Below are positions 23,682 to 33,900 of a DNA stretch of 46,179 bases, piece after piece (the first letter of the stretch is position 1; each line of letters begins with the position of its first letter). The stretch is from Aporhodopirellula aestuarii (GTDB lineage: Bacteria; Planctomycetota; Planctomycetia; Pirellulales; Pirellulaceae): assembly GCF_023701485.1 (NCBI RefSeq), contig NZ_JAMQBK010000079.1:1-46179 (forward strand), written 5' to 3'. The notes below the pieces were generated by a model, which saw only the letters and a program-made list of their open reading frames with translations, made no database searches and was not told the origin of the DNA. A program made the translations under genes and the position numbers.

Positions 23682-24863
23682 GTGTCGCTGATCTACCTCG
23701 ACTTCAACCGAACGACGCCCGTGGCCCCTTCGGTCATCGAGTCGATGCAGGCCTTTTGGGCAACGCACTTCATGCTGCCTTCGCAGTCACACGTGCATGC
23801 TTCGGCGGTCAGCGAAGCGATCGAAAATGCCCGTGAGGGCGTCTCGATGTTGCTCGGGTGCGACCCTTTTGAGGTCGTTTTCACCAGCGGAGGCACCGAA
23901 GCGAACAATCTCGGCGTGCTCGGTGCCGCGATGCTGTGCCACGCCGGCGGCGAGCCGCACGCATTGCTGCCCTCGTACCCCTGCAACCGGGAAGTGCCGC
24001 CACCACACGCGTTGATTTCCGAAATCGAAGACGAAGCCGTCATGGCGGCCGCAAAACACCTCCGTTTACTTGGCTGGAAAGTCGATTTGGTCCCCTGTGA
24101 TTCGCAGGGTGTTGTCTCCGTTGATGAATTCGAATCGCGGTTCGAACTCACCACGCGACTGGCGTGCTTGCAGCTGGCCAATTCCGTCGTGGGGACGATC
24201 CAACCGGTGCGAGAACTGGCCGACCGATGCCATCACCATGGTATCCGTGTGCACTGCGACGCGACCGCGGCGGTCGGCCGGCTACCGATCGACATCAACC
24301 AATTGCGAGTCGACACGTTGTCCTTGTCGGCACACAAATTCTATGGACCGAAGGGCGTCGGCGCGTTATTTGTTCGACGCGGCTTGGATTTGCACCCCAT
24401 TTCATACGGCGAATCGCGAGAGATGGGGCTGCGGGCGGGCAGCGAGAACGTACCGGGCATCGTCGGTCTCGGTGCAGCGGCCTCGCTGACGGCGAGGTGC
24501 GTCGACGAAGCCCAAACCACTCTGCAGGAGCTGTGCGAGCGTCTAGCGAACGGGCTGCGTTCGACACTCGGCAGCCAACTCACGGTTTTGTCCGAGCACG
24601 CCGAGCGGCTCCCCAACACGGTTGCCATCGAATTGGGGTGCGACGCCAAACGGATTCAAAAAGCGGCCCGCCAACTCGTCGTCGCAAGCGCCCAATCCGA
24701 GAGCCCTCCGGATGAAATGACGAGAGTTCTCCGAGCAATCGGGCGGACCGACAAACAGATCGGCCGGACTCTGCGATTCTCCGTCGGCTGGACGACCAGC
24801 CGCGAACAAATCGATCGGGCCGTCGACATGATCGCCGAAGCCTGTGAGTGTGCGTCGCCGTAG
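23682..24863 (+). CDS. NifS/IscS-like class V aminotransferase-fold protein lacking catalytic Cys
   Basis: A 393-residue fold-type I PLP protein closely resembling cysteine desulfurases. VYLDFNRTTPV-like N-terminus (SLIYLDFNRTTPV), TSGGTEANNLG (69-79), the PLP Lys in LSAHKFYGPKG (Lys219) and RAGSENVPGIVGLG (251-264) are all present. However, the loop that should read SGSACTS is ASAQSES (about 335-341), with no cysteine. The PLP-stacking His of the IEHPAV motif is Asp (IEDEAV), and the conserved Gln of DAxQxxG is Ala (DATAAVG). It is therefore unlikely to be a working desulfurase and may act as a regulator or on another substrate. Start codon is GTG 23682. It lies just after the SET gene and ahead of the queF/queE pair. 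Confidence 0.85.
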   Translation: MSLIYLDFNRTTPVAPSVIESMQAFWATHFMLPSQSHVHASAVSEAIENAREGVSMLLGCDPFEVVFTSGGTEANNLGVLGAAMLCHAGGEPHALLPSYPCNREVPPPHALISEIEDEAVMAAAKHLRLLGWKVDLVPCDSQGVVSVDEFESRFELTTRLACLQLANSVVGTIQPVRELADRCHHHGIRVHCDATAAVGRLPIDINQLRVDTLSLSAHKFYGPKGVGALFVRRGLDLHPISYGESREMGLRAGSENVPGIVGLGAAASLTARCVDEAQTTLQELCERLANGLRSTLGSQLTVLSEHAERLPNTVAIELGCDAKRIQKAARQLVVASAQSESPPDEMTRVLRAIGRTDKQIGRTLRFSVGWTTSREQIDRAVDMIAEACECASP

Positions 24864-24927
24864 AACAGCGGGCAGGACCAGCGGGCAAGGCAGATCTGTG
24901 GGCAACCCAGGCCCGCTACCGGGGAGT

Positions 24928-25302
24928 TTATTTCAGCGGCGTGTCGGGATACTCGACGATTATGTTGCTGTTGAGCCCGCCACGGGGAGTCCAGCGACTC
25001 TCCACCCGAACGCGGCGAGGCTGGACGACGGCGACAAAGTCGTCCAGAATCCGGTTCGTGATGGCTTCATAAAAGATGCCTTCGTTACGAAACCGCTGGA
25101 GGTACATTTTCAAACTCTTCAGCTCCACACAAACTTTGTCGGCCACGTAGGTGAATACAATCGTGCCGTAGTCTGGCTGGCCGGTTTTCGGGCAAACGGA
25201 CGTAAATTCAGGGCAGTGATGCTCGATCGTAAAATTACGCTGAGGGGCCGGGTTATCGAAGACTTCGAGAATGTCTCGGAACTCAGAAGGGTTGGAATTC
25301 AC
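24928..25302 (-). CDS. QueF, NADPH-dependent preQ0 reductase
   Basis: A type I QueF of 124 residues that reduces the nitrile of 7-cyano-7-deazaguanine to preQ1, in queuosine synthesis. From GTG 25302: [22 protein letters not shown] contains the catalytic Cys37 and is followed by TGQPDY with Asp44; the QueF-specific [11 protein letters not shown] motif and FRNEGIFYE segment follow. The frame remains open upstream to 25620, but that part is antisense to queE and not QueF-like, so I place the start at GTG 25302 (a TTG at 25317 is also possible). The gene is divergent from queE with almost no spacing. Confidence 0.88.
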   Translation of the reverse strand: MNSNPSEFRDILEVFDNPAPQRNFTIEHHCPEFTSVCPKTGQPDYGTIVFTYVADKVCVELKSLKMYLQRFRNEGIFYEAITNRILDDFVAVVQPRRVRVESRWTPRGGLNSNIIVEYPDTPLK

Positions 25303-26203
25303 TAGATTGATAGTCAAACGGTTCGAAATTTTGAAAGAACGAGAACAGGGAACGCCCGCGTTGTTGTACCCGGACGCTTCCTCGCGAAAAGGGGACGCTG
25401 CACCGGCCGGGCTGCACCTCGTCGAACCGGCCACACGACTACGGATCGCTGAAACCTTTACCAGTCGGCAAGGCGAAGGGCGTCTGACCGGAATCCCGAG
25501 CTTCTTCGTCCGCACCAGCGGCTGCAACTTGCGGTGTTGGTTCTGCGACACGCCGTACGCGTCGTGGAACCCAGAAGGCGAGCGTTTTTCAATCGATTCC
25601 CTCGTCGAACAGGCCGTCAACGCCCGCCTTCCCGCGTCGACTGAAACAGACTCCCAGGCCGCCCTCCACGGCGATTCGGCATCCGTTCACACCACGACCT
25701 CCCCCGTCCGCCACGTCGTCCTGACCGGCGGGGAACCACTGATTGCCGCCGGTTTCTCCGAATTAGCAACCGCCCTCCGAGACGCCGGCATGCACGTGAC
25801 TGTGGAAACCGCGGGCACGGTCGACGTCGAATTCCCCTCCGATCTGCTGTCGCTGAGCCCGAAACTCCGCGCCAGCACCCCGGACGCGGCCCAACATCCG
25901 AAATGGTCGCAGTTGCACGAGCGGCGACGGATGCCGGTCCACACCATGCGAAACCTGATCTCGCGATCGCCCGCGGTCCAAGTGAAATTTGTGGTGGATT
26001 CGGCCGACGAATTTGACGAAATTCTTCGAGTCGTCGACGACCTTCAAGTGCCCGCCAACGACGTGTGGATCATGCCCCAAGGCATCACCGTCGAACAACT
26101 CGACGCGGCCGCGGACTGGCTCACGCCCTGGGCGGAGCAAAACGGTTTTCAGTACTGCGACCGCATGCAAATTCGATGGTACGGTAACCGGCGGGGCACA
26201 TGA
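25271..26203 (+). CDS. QueE, 7-carboxy-7-deazaguanine synthase (radical SAM)
   Basis: A radical-SAM enzyme of up to 310 residues that contracts the CPH4 ring to 7-carboxy-7-deazaguanine, upstream of preQ0 in queuosine synthesis. [13 protein letters not shown] leads into [16 protein letters not shown], giving the CxxxCxxC cluster (Cys85, Cys89, Cys92), followed by VVLTGGEPL and a WIMPQGIT C-terminal motif. ATG 25271 would overlap the divergent queF start by about 30 bp; the first 55 residues are not conserved-looking and later TTG starts such as 25331 are possible. Its stop overlaps the DUF2752 start by four bases. Confidence 0.88.
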   Translation: MSRNSEGLEFTRLIVKRFEILKEREQGTPALLYPDASSRKGDAAPAGLHLVEPATRLRIAETFTSRQGEGRLTGIPSFFVRTSGCNLRCWFCDTPYASWNPEGERFSIDSLVEQAVNARLPASTETDSQAALHGDSASVHTTTSPVRHVVLTGGEPLIAAGFSELATALRDAGMHVTVETAGTVDVEFPSDLLSLSPKLRASTPDAAQHPKWSQLHERRRMPVHTMRNLISRSPAVQVKFVVDSADEFDEILRVVDDLQVPANDVWIMPQGITVEQLDAAADWLTPWAEQNGFQYCDRMQIRWYGNRRGT

Positions 26204-26793
26204 GTTCGATCGAACCGTCGCGACCCATCTCAAAACCTCCACCAACCGTCGCAGACGAAATTGACACGGTGGATTCCGTCGCCCCGGTGGTCGTCGATGC
26301 GGAACCCGTTGAGACGGAAACGGTAGACGAAACCCCCGTATACGCTGAGCTAGTCGATCCCGATCCGATTGTCGGCGAAGTTCCGCCCGGGCAACTGCGG
26401 CTCCGCGTGGCCGCGTTGTTGGTCATGCTGGTCACGCTGACGCCGCTCGGGGTCGCCCGCACGTTAACGCCGGCCACGCAAGGTCTCGGCACTCACCAGC
26501 AACTCGGTTTGCCGCCGTGTTCGATGCGGGTGCTTTTCAGCATCCGATGCCCGGCCTGTGGGATGACGACGTCCTGGAGCCACTGGACGCGTGGTCAGTG
26601 GATTTCGAGTTTTCAGTCCAACACCGGAGGGACGTTGCTCGCGTTTCTGGTACCCGTTATCGCGTTTCTGGCAGGGCGAGTTCTCTGGACGGGTCGCCTT
26701 CCTTCGACGACCACGTCCTATCGAATCGGGTGGGCGATCGTGGCCATCGGGGCGATCACACTCAGCGATTGGTTCATCCGGCTAACTCTTTAG
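26200..26793 (+). CDS. DUF2752 membrane protein
   Basis: A 197-residue protein whose C-terminal half matches DUF2752: a hydrophobic helix (about 68-88), the family motif CPACGMTTSWSHW (about 116-128), and two more helices (about 142-160 and 174-195). The first 60 residues are acidic and Val/Glu/Pro-rich (repeated VETETVDETP), likely a flexible cytoplasmic tail. The function of the family is unknown. The ATG overlaps the queE stop as ATGA, so it is translationally coupled, although no link to queuosine is known to me. Confidence 0.8.
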   Translation: MSSIEPSRPISKPPPTVADEIDTVDSVAPVVVDAEPVETETVDETPVYAELVDPDPIVGEVPPGQLRLRVAALLVMLVTLTPLGVARTLTPATQGLGTHQQLGLPPCSMRVLFSIRCPACGMTTSWSHWTRGQWISSFQSNTGGTLLAFLVPVIAFLAGRVLWTGRLPSTTTSYRIGWAIVAIGAITLSDWFIRLTL

Positions 26794-26976
26794 AGCGAGC
26801 TGAATCCCAGGGAATATCCACAAAAAGTCGCCAAATCGGCTTGGTAGCCTCAAAAATAGAGGACTTACCCCCTACACCGAACCGGCCGACACGTGTGACA
26901 ATACCGCTAATCAGGTCCGCGTCCATTGAGAACGCGGCCGACATTTCCATGCCCTATCGTCCCAGCTCAGCCTTCC

Positions 26977-28272
26977 ATGAGTGACACCTTCGATCCCGAT
27001 CTTCCAAACATCGATGCACCCGCAATCGGTTCTCCGACAACCGATCCGGTACCTCACCCTTTCGAGGTGAAGTTCGCCTCGCGGGTCGATCGTTTGCCCC
27101 CGTACATGTTCGGCCGGATCAACAATTCGCTCTATCAGAAACGGCGCGCCGGCGACGACGTCATCGATCTCGGTATGGGCAACCCATCGGATCCGCCGGA
27201 CCCCGTCGTGATCCAAAAGCTCAACGACGCTGCAGCCGACGTCACCAACCACGGTTACAGCAAATCCAACGGGATCACGAACCTTCGTCGCGAAGTGGCG
27301 AGCAAGTACTACCGCAAGTACGGCGTGCGGCTCGATCCCGAGTCGGAAATCATTGCCTGCTTGGGCAGCAAGGAAGGCTTCTCTCACATGTGCTTGGCCC
27401 TGATGGGCCCCGGCGACACCGCGATCATCCCGTCGCCGTATTTCCCGGTTCACATGTACGGAGTCATTCTGGCGTCGGGCAACGTGGTGGCTCTCGAAGT
27501 CGCCGACCCGGACAAATTCCTCCGCAACGTGGCCTACACCTGCGAAAACCTGACGCCGTCACCGAAGGTGCTGATCGTCAACTATCCACACAACCCCTCT
27601 TCTGCCGTAATCGAACCGGACTTCTTTGTGGAGGTCGTTCGACTCGCCAAGAAGTACGGCCTGTTGGTTATTCATGACTTCGCATACGCCGATGTCGCTT
27701 TTGACGGTTACATGCCGCCGAGTTTCCTGGCCGCTCCAGGTGCCAAAGACGTCGGCGTGGAATTCACGACGATGAGCAAAGGCTACAACATGGCCGGATG
27801 GCGAGTCGGATTCTGCGCGGGCAACTCCGAAATGGTTCGCGGCCTGGGAACCATCAAAGGCTATTACGATTATGGCATGTTCCAAGCGATCCAGATCGCG
27901 GCGATCGTAGCCCTGCGAGACACCGAAGCCTACGTGCTCCAGCAATCGGAGATTTACCAGGGCCGCCGCGATGTCTTGGTCAGCGGCCTACGTCGACTCG
28001 GCTGGGAAGTCACGCCGCCAAAGGCCGGTATGTTCGTGTGGGCGCAAGTCCCCGAACCTTGGCGGAGCAAGATGAGCACGATGGATTTCGCGATGAAGTT
28101 GCTCGAAGAGGGCAACGTCGCGGTGAGCCCTGGCAGCGGATTCGGCGCCGCCGGTGAGGGATACCTGCGAATGTCGTTGGTCGAAAACGAACACCGTTTG
28201 CGGCAAGCCGTCCGGCAGATCGGTAAGTGCTTGTCCGCATCAAAATCGACCACCGAACCGATCGGCACCTAG
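26977..28272 (+). CDS. AlaC-like aminotransferase (class I PLP)
   Basis: A 431-residue fold-type I aminotransferase resembling AlaC (glutamate-pyruvate transaminase) and related LL-DAP aminotransferase-like proteins. [56 protein letters not shown] and [15 protein letters not shown] (PLP Lys) appear in canonical order, and [11 protein letters not shown] carries the substrate-binding Arg. It probably makes alanine from pyruvate and glutamate. ATG 26977 is chosen over an upstream TTG at 26926 because conserved sequence begins soon after. The 183 bp upstream hold nothing recognised. Confidence 0.88.
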   Translation: MSDTFDPDLPNIDAPAIGSPTTDPVPHPFEVKFASRVDRLPPYMFGRINNSLYQKRRAGDDVIDLGMGNPSDPPDPVVIQKLNDAAADVTNHGYSKSNGITNLRREVASKYYRKYGVRLDPESEIIACLGSKEGFSHMCLALMGPGDTAIIPSPYFPVHMYGVILASGNVVALEVADPDKFLRNVAYTCENLTPSPKVLIVNYPHNPSSAVIEPDFFVEVVRLAKKYGLLVIHDFAYADVAFDGYMPPSFLAAPGAKDVGVEFTTMSKGYNMAGWRVGFCAGNSEMVRGLGTIKGYYDYGMFQAIQIAAIVALRDTEAYVLQQSEIYQGRRDVLVSGLRRLGWEVTPPKAGMFVWAQVPEPWRSKMSTMDFAMKLLEEGNVAVSPGSGFGAAGEGYLRMSLVENEHRLRQAVRQIGKCLSASKSTTEPIGT

Positions 28273-28371
28273 TCGAACGGCCATCATCAAACTCGCGTCG
28301 AGTTTGAATTTCCCGTAAGCGGCCGAAGCCGTTCGCGACTTCGGCATACTTCTCACACAACAGGAAACGCG

Positions 28372-28926
28372 ATGCGTTTTGGCTTGGCACTGCGAGCATT
28401 CTGGAAAGCACTCTTCGATCAAGCGTCCGCCGAACGGATAGCGGTGGCACTCGACGAGCATGCCGTACCGCGACTCGAAAAAGCGTCTGCGGAACTATCC
28501 GAATCGACCAAAAAGACGCAGCCCATTCGCAAACTATCACCGGCCCAAAATCCCGCAATCACACTGCTTGCGACGCTGCAGCGTGACGCCAGACTGATCG
28601 ACTTGATCCACGAAGACCTCGATCAGTATCAGGACGCCCAAGTGGGTGCGGCGGCGCGTCCGTGCTTAAAACAATGCCGACAATCACTCGACCGGATCCT
28701 CAAGATCGAAAAACTCGTCGACGCCAAAGAGAACGAAACCGTCACGGTTCCCGCGGGCGCCACCGCGGCCCGCTATCGCTGGATCGGTGAATCATCGGCA
28801 AACGGCGAGGCAACCGCCAAACTCGTTCACCCCGGATGGCGAGCCGCGTCGGTCGAGTTGCCCCAGTGGAGCGGCAACGAAGAGGACGCCCAAGTGATCG
28901 CGCCGGCGCAGGTCAGCGCGCCGTAA
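28372..28926 (+). CDS. DUF2760 protein
   Basis: A 184-residue protein matching the DUF2760 family: ALLATLQRDARLIDLIHEDL-like core (ITLLATLQRDARLIDL, about 61-76), YQDAQVGAAARPCLKQCR, and a C-terminal GEATAKLVHPGWRAASVELPQW segment. A predicted helical N-terminus precedes it. No enzymatic motif or signal peptide is seen. Function unknown. AGGAAA lies just before the ATG. It is a single gene following alaC-like on the same strand after 99 bp. Confidence 0.8.
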   Translation: MRFGLALRAFWKALFDQASAERIAVALDEHAVPRLEKASAELSESTKKTQPIRKLSPAQNPAITLLATLQRDARLIDLIHEDLDQYQDAQVGAAARPCLKQCRQSLDRILKIEKLVDAKENETVTVPAGATAARYRWIGESSANGEATAKLVHPGWRAASVELPQWSGNEEDAQVIAPAQVSAP

Positions 28927-28994
28927 TCGACGCTCCGTTTGGCAACCCGTTCGCCCCGAGATCGTGTTGGACAATCAACCGGCCAGAAACCGAG

Positions 28995-29192
28995 CTAGGC
29001 GCGGACGTCGATGTGGCCTTGAGAAATTTGCGTCTGCACGTCAACGACTTCGCGGATCATCTGATTGATCGCGTCACCGGTTTGCTGCTGCACATCGAGC
29101 TGTTTCCCTAGCAACGCGACATCGATCTTGGTTTGAGTCGCGTCTTGACGTGCTTGCAGAACCTGTTGGACGGGAGCCGAGATTGCACTCAT
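28995..29192 (-). CDS. Small YjfB-like putative motility protein
   Basis: A 65-residue protein starting at ATG 29192 (SAISAPVQQVLQARQDATQT). It is mostly one amphipathic helix and ends GHIDVRA, resembling the GxxxVxA ending and helical pattern of the YjfB putative-motility family. The longer frame to 29306 adds a basic, low-complexity extension that I do not believe. No motility gene is nearby, so the assignment is tentative. It is divergent from the Ser/Thr kinase gene with 161 bp between. Confidence 0.5.
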   Translation of the reverse strand: MSAISAPVQQVLQARQDATQTKIDVALLGKQLDVQQQTGDAINQMIREVVDVQTQISQGHIDVRA

Positions 29193-29353
29193 AATGTCTG
29201 CCTTGCGGAGAAACCTCACACCGGAAAACCTCATCCGGCTATCGCAACTCTTGCTCCATTTTCGCCCATCGGCCGGGAAGTCTTTCTCGCTTTTCCGACC
29301 ATCCAAACGACTTTACCCAAACCACACGCGAATGTAACGGTGGTAACGATTCT

Positions 29354-30979
29354 ATGAGTGACGTCCCCATCCGAGACGAACTCGAAGAAATCTGCGACCG
29401 GTTTGAAACTGCTTATCAAACCGGACAAGAACCCGCGATCGAAGCATTTCTCAGCCAAGCCACCACCGTCGATCCGCAGCGGCTGCTCACCGAACTATTG
29501 CAGATTGATCTGCACTGGAAACAGAAAGCCGCCATTTTGCCGGATGCGAGGCATTACCTCGAACGCTTTCCTGACCATCTCGACACGGTCGATGCCGCCT
29601 ATCGCGAGTTTGCCGCCAAGACCCTTCCGCCCGACTCCGATAGGACTCGCCTATCTGAAAAACGATCCAAGGACGGCGTTCAGGGCCAATCCCTTATTCC
29701 CGAATCGTTGCGGAAAACCGGACGGTTCGAATTCAACCACCAACTCGGACACGGCGGGTTCGGTGTCGTTTGGCGTGCCTACGACACGCAGCTGCGTCGG
29801 ACGGTGGCACTCAAAATCCCACATGCCAAATTCTTTAACGGAAATATCCGTGAACGTTTCACTCGCGAATCGCAAGCCGCCGCGAGACTGTGCCACGACG
29901 GCATCGTTTCGGTCTACGACATTTGCCTGATCGACGGCGACCTTCCCGTCATCGTCTCGCAGTTCATCGATGGCCCGAGCCTGGCTGAGGTCAAAAAGGA
30001 ACAACGCGTTTTTTCCTGCATCGAAGCCGCAGCGGTATGCGCTGATTTGGCCGACGCACTGCACCATGCCCACGGCAAAGGAATCGTTCACCGCGATCTT
30101 AAACCCGGCAACATCCTGACCGACATGGAAGGCAAGGCGTATATCACCGACTTCGGCCTCGCCAAAGATCTCGAAAACGAAGTCGCGGTCACGTCAGAGG
30201 GAGACGTGTTGGGAACGGCCGCTTACATGGCTCCCGAACAAGCCGCCGGGTTAGGCCGCGAAGCCGATTCGCGATGCGACATCTATTCGCTCGGCGTCAT
30301 CCTCTATGAAATGGTCACGGGCGAACGACCGTTTCGCGGAACCGTTCAAATGCTCTTGCTGCAGGTCATGAACGATCCACCGCCGCCTCCCCAACGTCTC
30401 AACGCAGCGGTCGATCTCGACCTGCAAACGATCATCCTGAAATGCATGGAGAAGCAACCTGAGTATCGATACCAAACCGCTGCCGATCTACGCGACGACC
30501 TGTTGCGATTTGTGAACTACGAACCGATCTTGGCGCGTCCGCCAACTCCGCTGGAACGTTTCGTCAAATGGTATCCCTCACACGCGACCGAAATGCTGGG
30601 GACTTACTTCATCATCACGCCAATGACATGGATCTTCTTCATCGCCGGTGGAGCCTTCGATGCCCAACAAACCGACGGTTATCAGTTGTCATCAGCCGCA
30701 TTCCTGCCTTGGGCAGTCGCGTGGATCGGAGTCGGATGCATGATTCTCAAAAAGGGATTTTGGTTCGAAGTGGCCAACATACCGCTGCTCATCGCATTCA
30801 TCAGTTTGCCGTTATGGATACGCGATGACATGCAGGCGATCTCGCTGATCGGTCTCATCAGCTGCTTCGGATTGCTGCTACAGATCGGTGCGTTCTGGGC
30901 GCGACGTTTTCGTCAACGCAAAACCGCAACCGGAAATTTCACCTCGCGATTGAGCTCGAGCGAGACCGGATCGAGCTAA
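29354..30979 (+). CDS. Membrane-anchored Ser/Thr protein kinase
   Basis: A 541-residue eukaryotic-like kinase. An N-terminal region (1-120) of helical character, common in planctomycete kinases, precedes the catalytic domain: glycine loop GHGGFGVV (132-139), Lys154 in VALKIPH, catalytic loop HRDLKPGN (246-253), DFG (266-268) and APE (293-295). After the kinase domain (ending about 385) come four hydrophobic segments in the last 130 residues, so the kinase is cytoplasmic and anchored through its C-terminus. All catalytic residues are intact. It converges with the 1451-residue unknown gene, 19 bp apart. Substrate unknown; no ligand-binding extracytoplasmic domain is seen. Confidence 0.92.
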   Translation: MSDVPIRDELEEICDRFETAYQTGQEPAIEAFLSQATTVDPQRLLTELLQIDLHWKQKAAILPDARHYLERFPDHLDTVDAAYREFAAKTLPPDSDRTRLSEKRSKDGVQGQSLIPESLRKTGRFEFNHQLGHGGFGVVWRAYDTQLRRTVALKIPHAKFFNGNIRERFTRESQAAARLCHDGIVSVYDICLIDGDLPVIVSQFIDGPSLAEVKKEQRVFSCIEAAAVCADLADALHHAHGKGIVHRDLKPGNILTDMEGKAYITDFGLAKDLENEVAVTSEGDVLGTAAYMAPEQAAGLGREADSRCDIYSLGVILYEMVTGERPFRGTVQMLLLQVMNDPPPPPQRLNAAVDLDLQTIILKCMEKQPEYRYQTAADLRDDLLRFVNYEPILARPPTPLERFVKWYPSHATEMLGTYFIITPMTWIFFIAGGAFDAQQTDGYQLSSAAFLPWAVAWIGVGCMILKKGFWFEVANIPLLIAFISLPLWIRDDMQAISLIGLISCFGLLLQIGAFWARRFRQRKTATGNFTSRLSSSETGSS

Positions 30980-30998
30980 GCCACGGCTGCCTTCGCTG

Positions 30999-33900
30999 CT
31001 ATTTGGACTTCCGTCGCATGTGAGGCAACCGGCGGCCTTGCGTGGACGCGGTCGCGAGTTGCGTGCGCAGTTCGTCGAGCGTCAGCGGGCTGACAGGAAT
31101 CGTGATCAGATCCTGCAAATCGATCTCACTCGCCAGATTTCGCTTGCCGATTTTCTCGACCTCTTTATCCAACGCACTCAGCCATGGCGGCAAGTCCAAG
31201 CCGACACCGACAGGGGTCCGCGAAAGCAGCGTGGCTTCGTGTTCGAGCATTTCAAACGCCATGCTGTGATCGCGGTTTGCTTCCGCATCGGCCATGGCAG
31301 GAGCGATGAAGGCTCGCATTCGATCGATCGTCATCGGCTGCACGAATCGTTCTTCCAAGCGATCCGCCACGGTTGGCATTCGCATCGAATAACGTTTTTG
31401 CAGTTCTCGCAATCGCTTGACATACAACTCCGCTTCCGCCGCGATCCGTTCATTGAGACTATGCCGCCACGCCAACGCAGCTTCATCGAGCCCCATTCGC
31501 ACGAGCACTTGATGCGTCCACATGATCGGCTTGAGATTCCACGCAACACGTTCGTATCGGGCTCGCAGCCTGAGGAAATCGAGGAACGTATAAATCATTT
31601 CCCCGCGATCGCTCTGCGTCGTCGTGCTGTTGTAGTCCTGATACTCCGCGTGGTGATCCATCAACGACTCGAACACCAACGTGACACAGTGAGCCGCTTC
31701 GGAAAGCTCGATCCGTCCCTCCGTAATCGCACGCATCAGCTCAGTGTCGTCGAGCAAATCGTCACCGTCTTCGAGCGCCCGACTGAGCCAATTCTCAACA
31801 CCTTGGTGCAAGACCGCACGAATGTTGCTGAGCTGCAGAAAGCCTTGCGTGAAAAGGGGGTCACCAAACGTTTGGATAAAACTCACCAAACGTTTCCACT
31901 TGGTCGCATCACTGACCGATTCGAGCGGCGAGAGTCGCAACGTCTGGCTGTGGGCGAGCCAACTGCCGAGCATCACTTCGGTCAACTTTTCGAGCAATGG
32001 GATCAGCGTCTGCGAGATCTGATGTTGATCCGTCGCCGTGAGCTGCCTTCCGCCGGCGCAAGCCACCACCGAGATACCAAATGGCTTCTCCGCCCTCGCT
32101 GCCTTCGGCGAAGCCGCCCCAGTCGGATCTGATTTCGACCCGCCCGACGCCTCGCGAGACATGCAATTCAACACTGACTCCGAGAACGAGCCGACGAGCG
32201 AACGGTACCCGGCCCGGTACAAACCGTCGAACTCCGTCACGGCGCCCGCGCCGATCGGATTGCGTTGTTCCATCTGCCGCGCCGTCTCGATCAATCGGCA
32301 CGTTTCGGTGATCAGCCCGCGACGAGGCATCCAATGCAGCAAATGCCGTAGCACCCGCTCACGAAGCCGAGCCACATAAATCTTGACCGGATCGCCGCCT
32401 CGAGATAGCGGAATGTAAAGCAAATTGCGTTGGATGATCGAATCGACAAACCCCGGGAAAGTCGCCCGAGCCCGTTTGGAATCGCCACCGATCAACGCCG
32501 CAAACAACTCGATCGCGCCGGCGTCATCTTCAACAAATTCTTCGCCGAGATCCGCCGACAACTCTCCCTGCAAGGCACACAACGCGCTGCTGATCAGTCG
32601 CCGGGCGTCGGACATCTCGACGGCGGTTTCGATCACCCGCTCCATCAGTCCGTCACGAAGAACACGACGTCGATCATACGACCGCATCGATTCGTTATCG
32701 GTGCCAGCCGGCTTGATCTTATAAGCCCGCACATCGCTCAGAAGCTTCAATAAACCGATTCGGTTTTCGACCGCTCGGCGGGCCCACGCTTTCAACGATT
32801 CGATTTGTTGTTCACGATGAGCCGCATCGAGCTGCCCCTCCGCGTCGGCGGCATCTGCGGAGCTTGCGTCGGAGCCGGCACACTCTTTACTAAACTGCTG
32901 ATGCGTGATCGCGACGTCGGCACCAACGGCCCACATTCTCGCAAGGGCTTGCAGGAAATCGAGACGATCGCCGAGTCGTTTGACCTCGGTTTCTAACTCG
33001 TCGACACTTTCGGATTCGCCACTCGTATCGAAGATCGCTCCCTCGTTGCCATCATCCGTCGTGTCGCGATAGATCATCCCTTCGTAGGCCGCGTCAAAGA
33101 GCCCTTCTTCCGACTCGTCTTCATCGCCGGGGGAAAACAAATCGTCCGTAGCAGTCGCGAGTTCTTGTTCCCAATCGTCAGCCGAATGATTGGTCATCGA
33201 ACCGTCGCCCACTTCGAAGCGAGGCGCCGACCAAAATGATTCCGCGTTGGCTTCGAGGTAATCGAAGAACCGATTCACCCGCGGCCACAACTCAGAGGGG
33301 ACGTCACGCATGTGAGCACGAAGCTGCAACAGCCAACGTTCGGCGAGCCGAGGCAGCGAACTCGCGCCGCTCCGCAGCCCCACACGATCGGCTTGTCCGA
33401 GCCAGTGAATCAACAACGCTTGTGCGGGCACAAAGTCCTTGCGTTCGAGCAGCGCCGAGATCACCAACATGTAAGCACGAGGCGAATCGAACAAATCCGC
33501 ATGCGGTGCCCAGAACGCGATGTCGCCATGCCGTGCGCCGCCGCGATGCCACAACCGAAGTGCCTGAGCGACGAGCCGGGCTGATTCATAGGACTCCCAC
33601 GGATCCGTCGCATCAACCGATTCCACCGTGTGCGCCGCGAACGTTCTCCACCATTCGGCGATGTCACGGTACTGCCTGTCCATGCGGTCGTACGCCGCCT
33701 CGTCGTCGCGAGCCGCCGCTTCGCTCCAAACTCGCGCGATGTATCCGAACAAGCTCTCAATGATGAACAGCAATTCGTCCAGCCGAGAGTCGTGAATCGT
33801 GTTTTCGATCCCCGGATACAAACTGAAATTGCCCATGAATCCGAGGATATCCCACGGGTCCATCAACGCACCACACTCGATCGCGCGACGGATCAAGTCG

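Noticed and set aside
24928..25620. 230-residue QueF
   Set aside because: Only the part from 25302 downward is QueF-like; the rest is antisense to queE.
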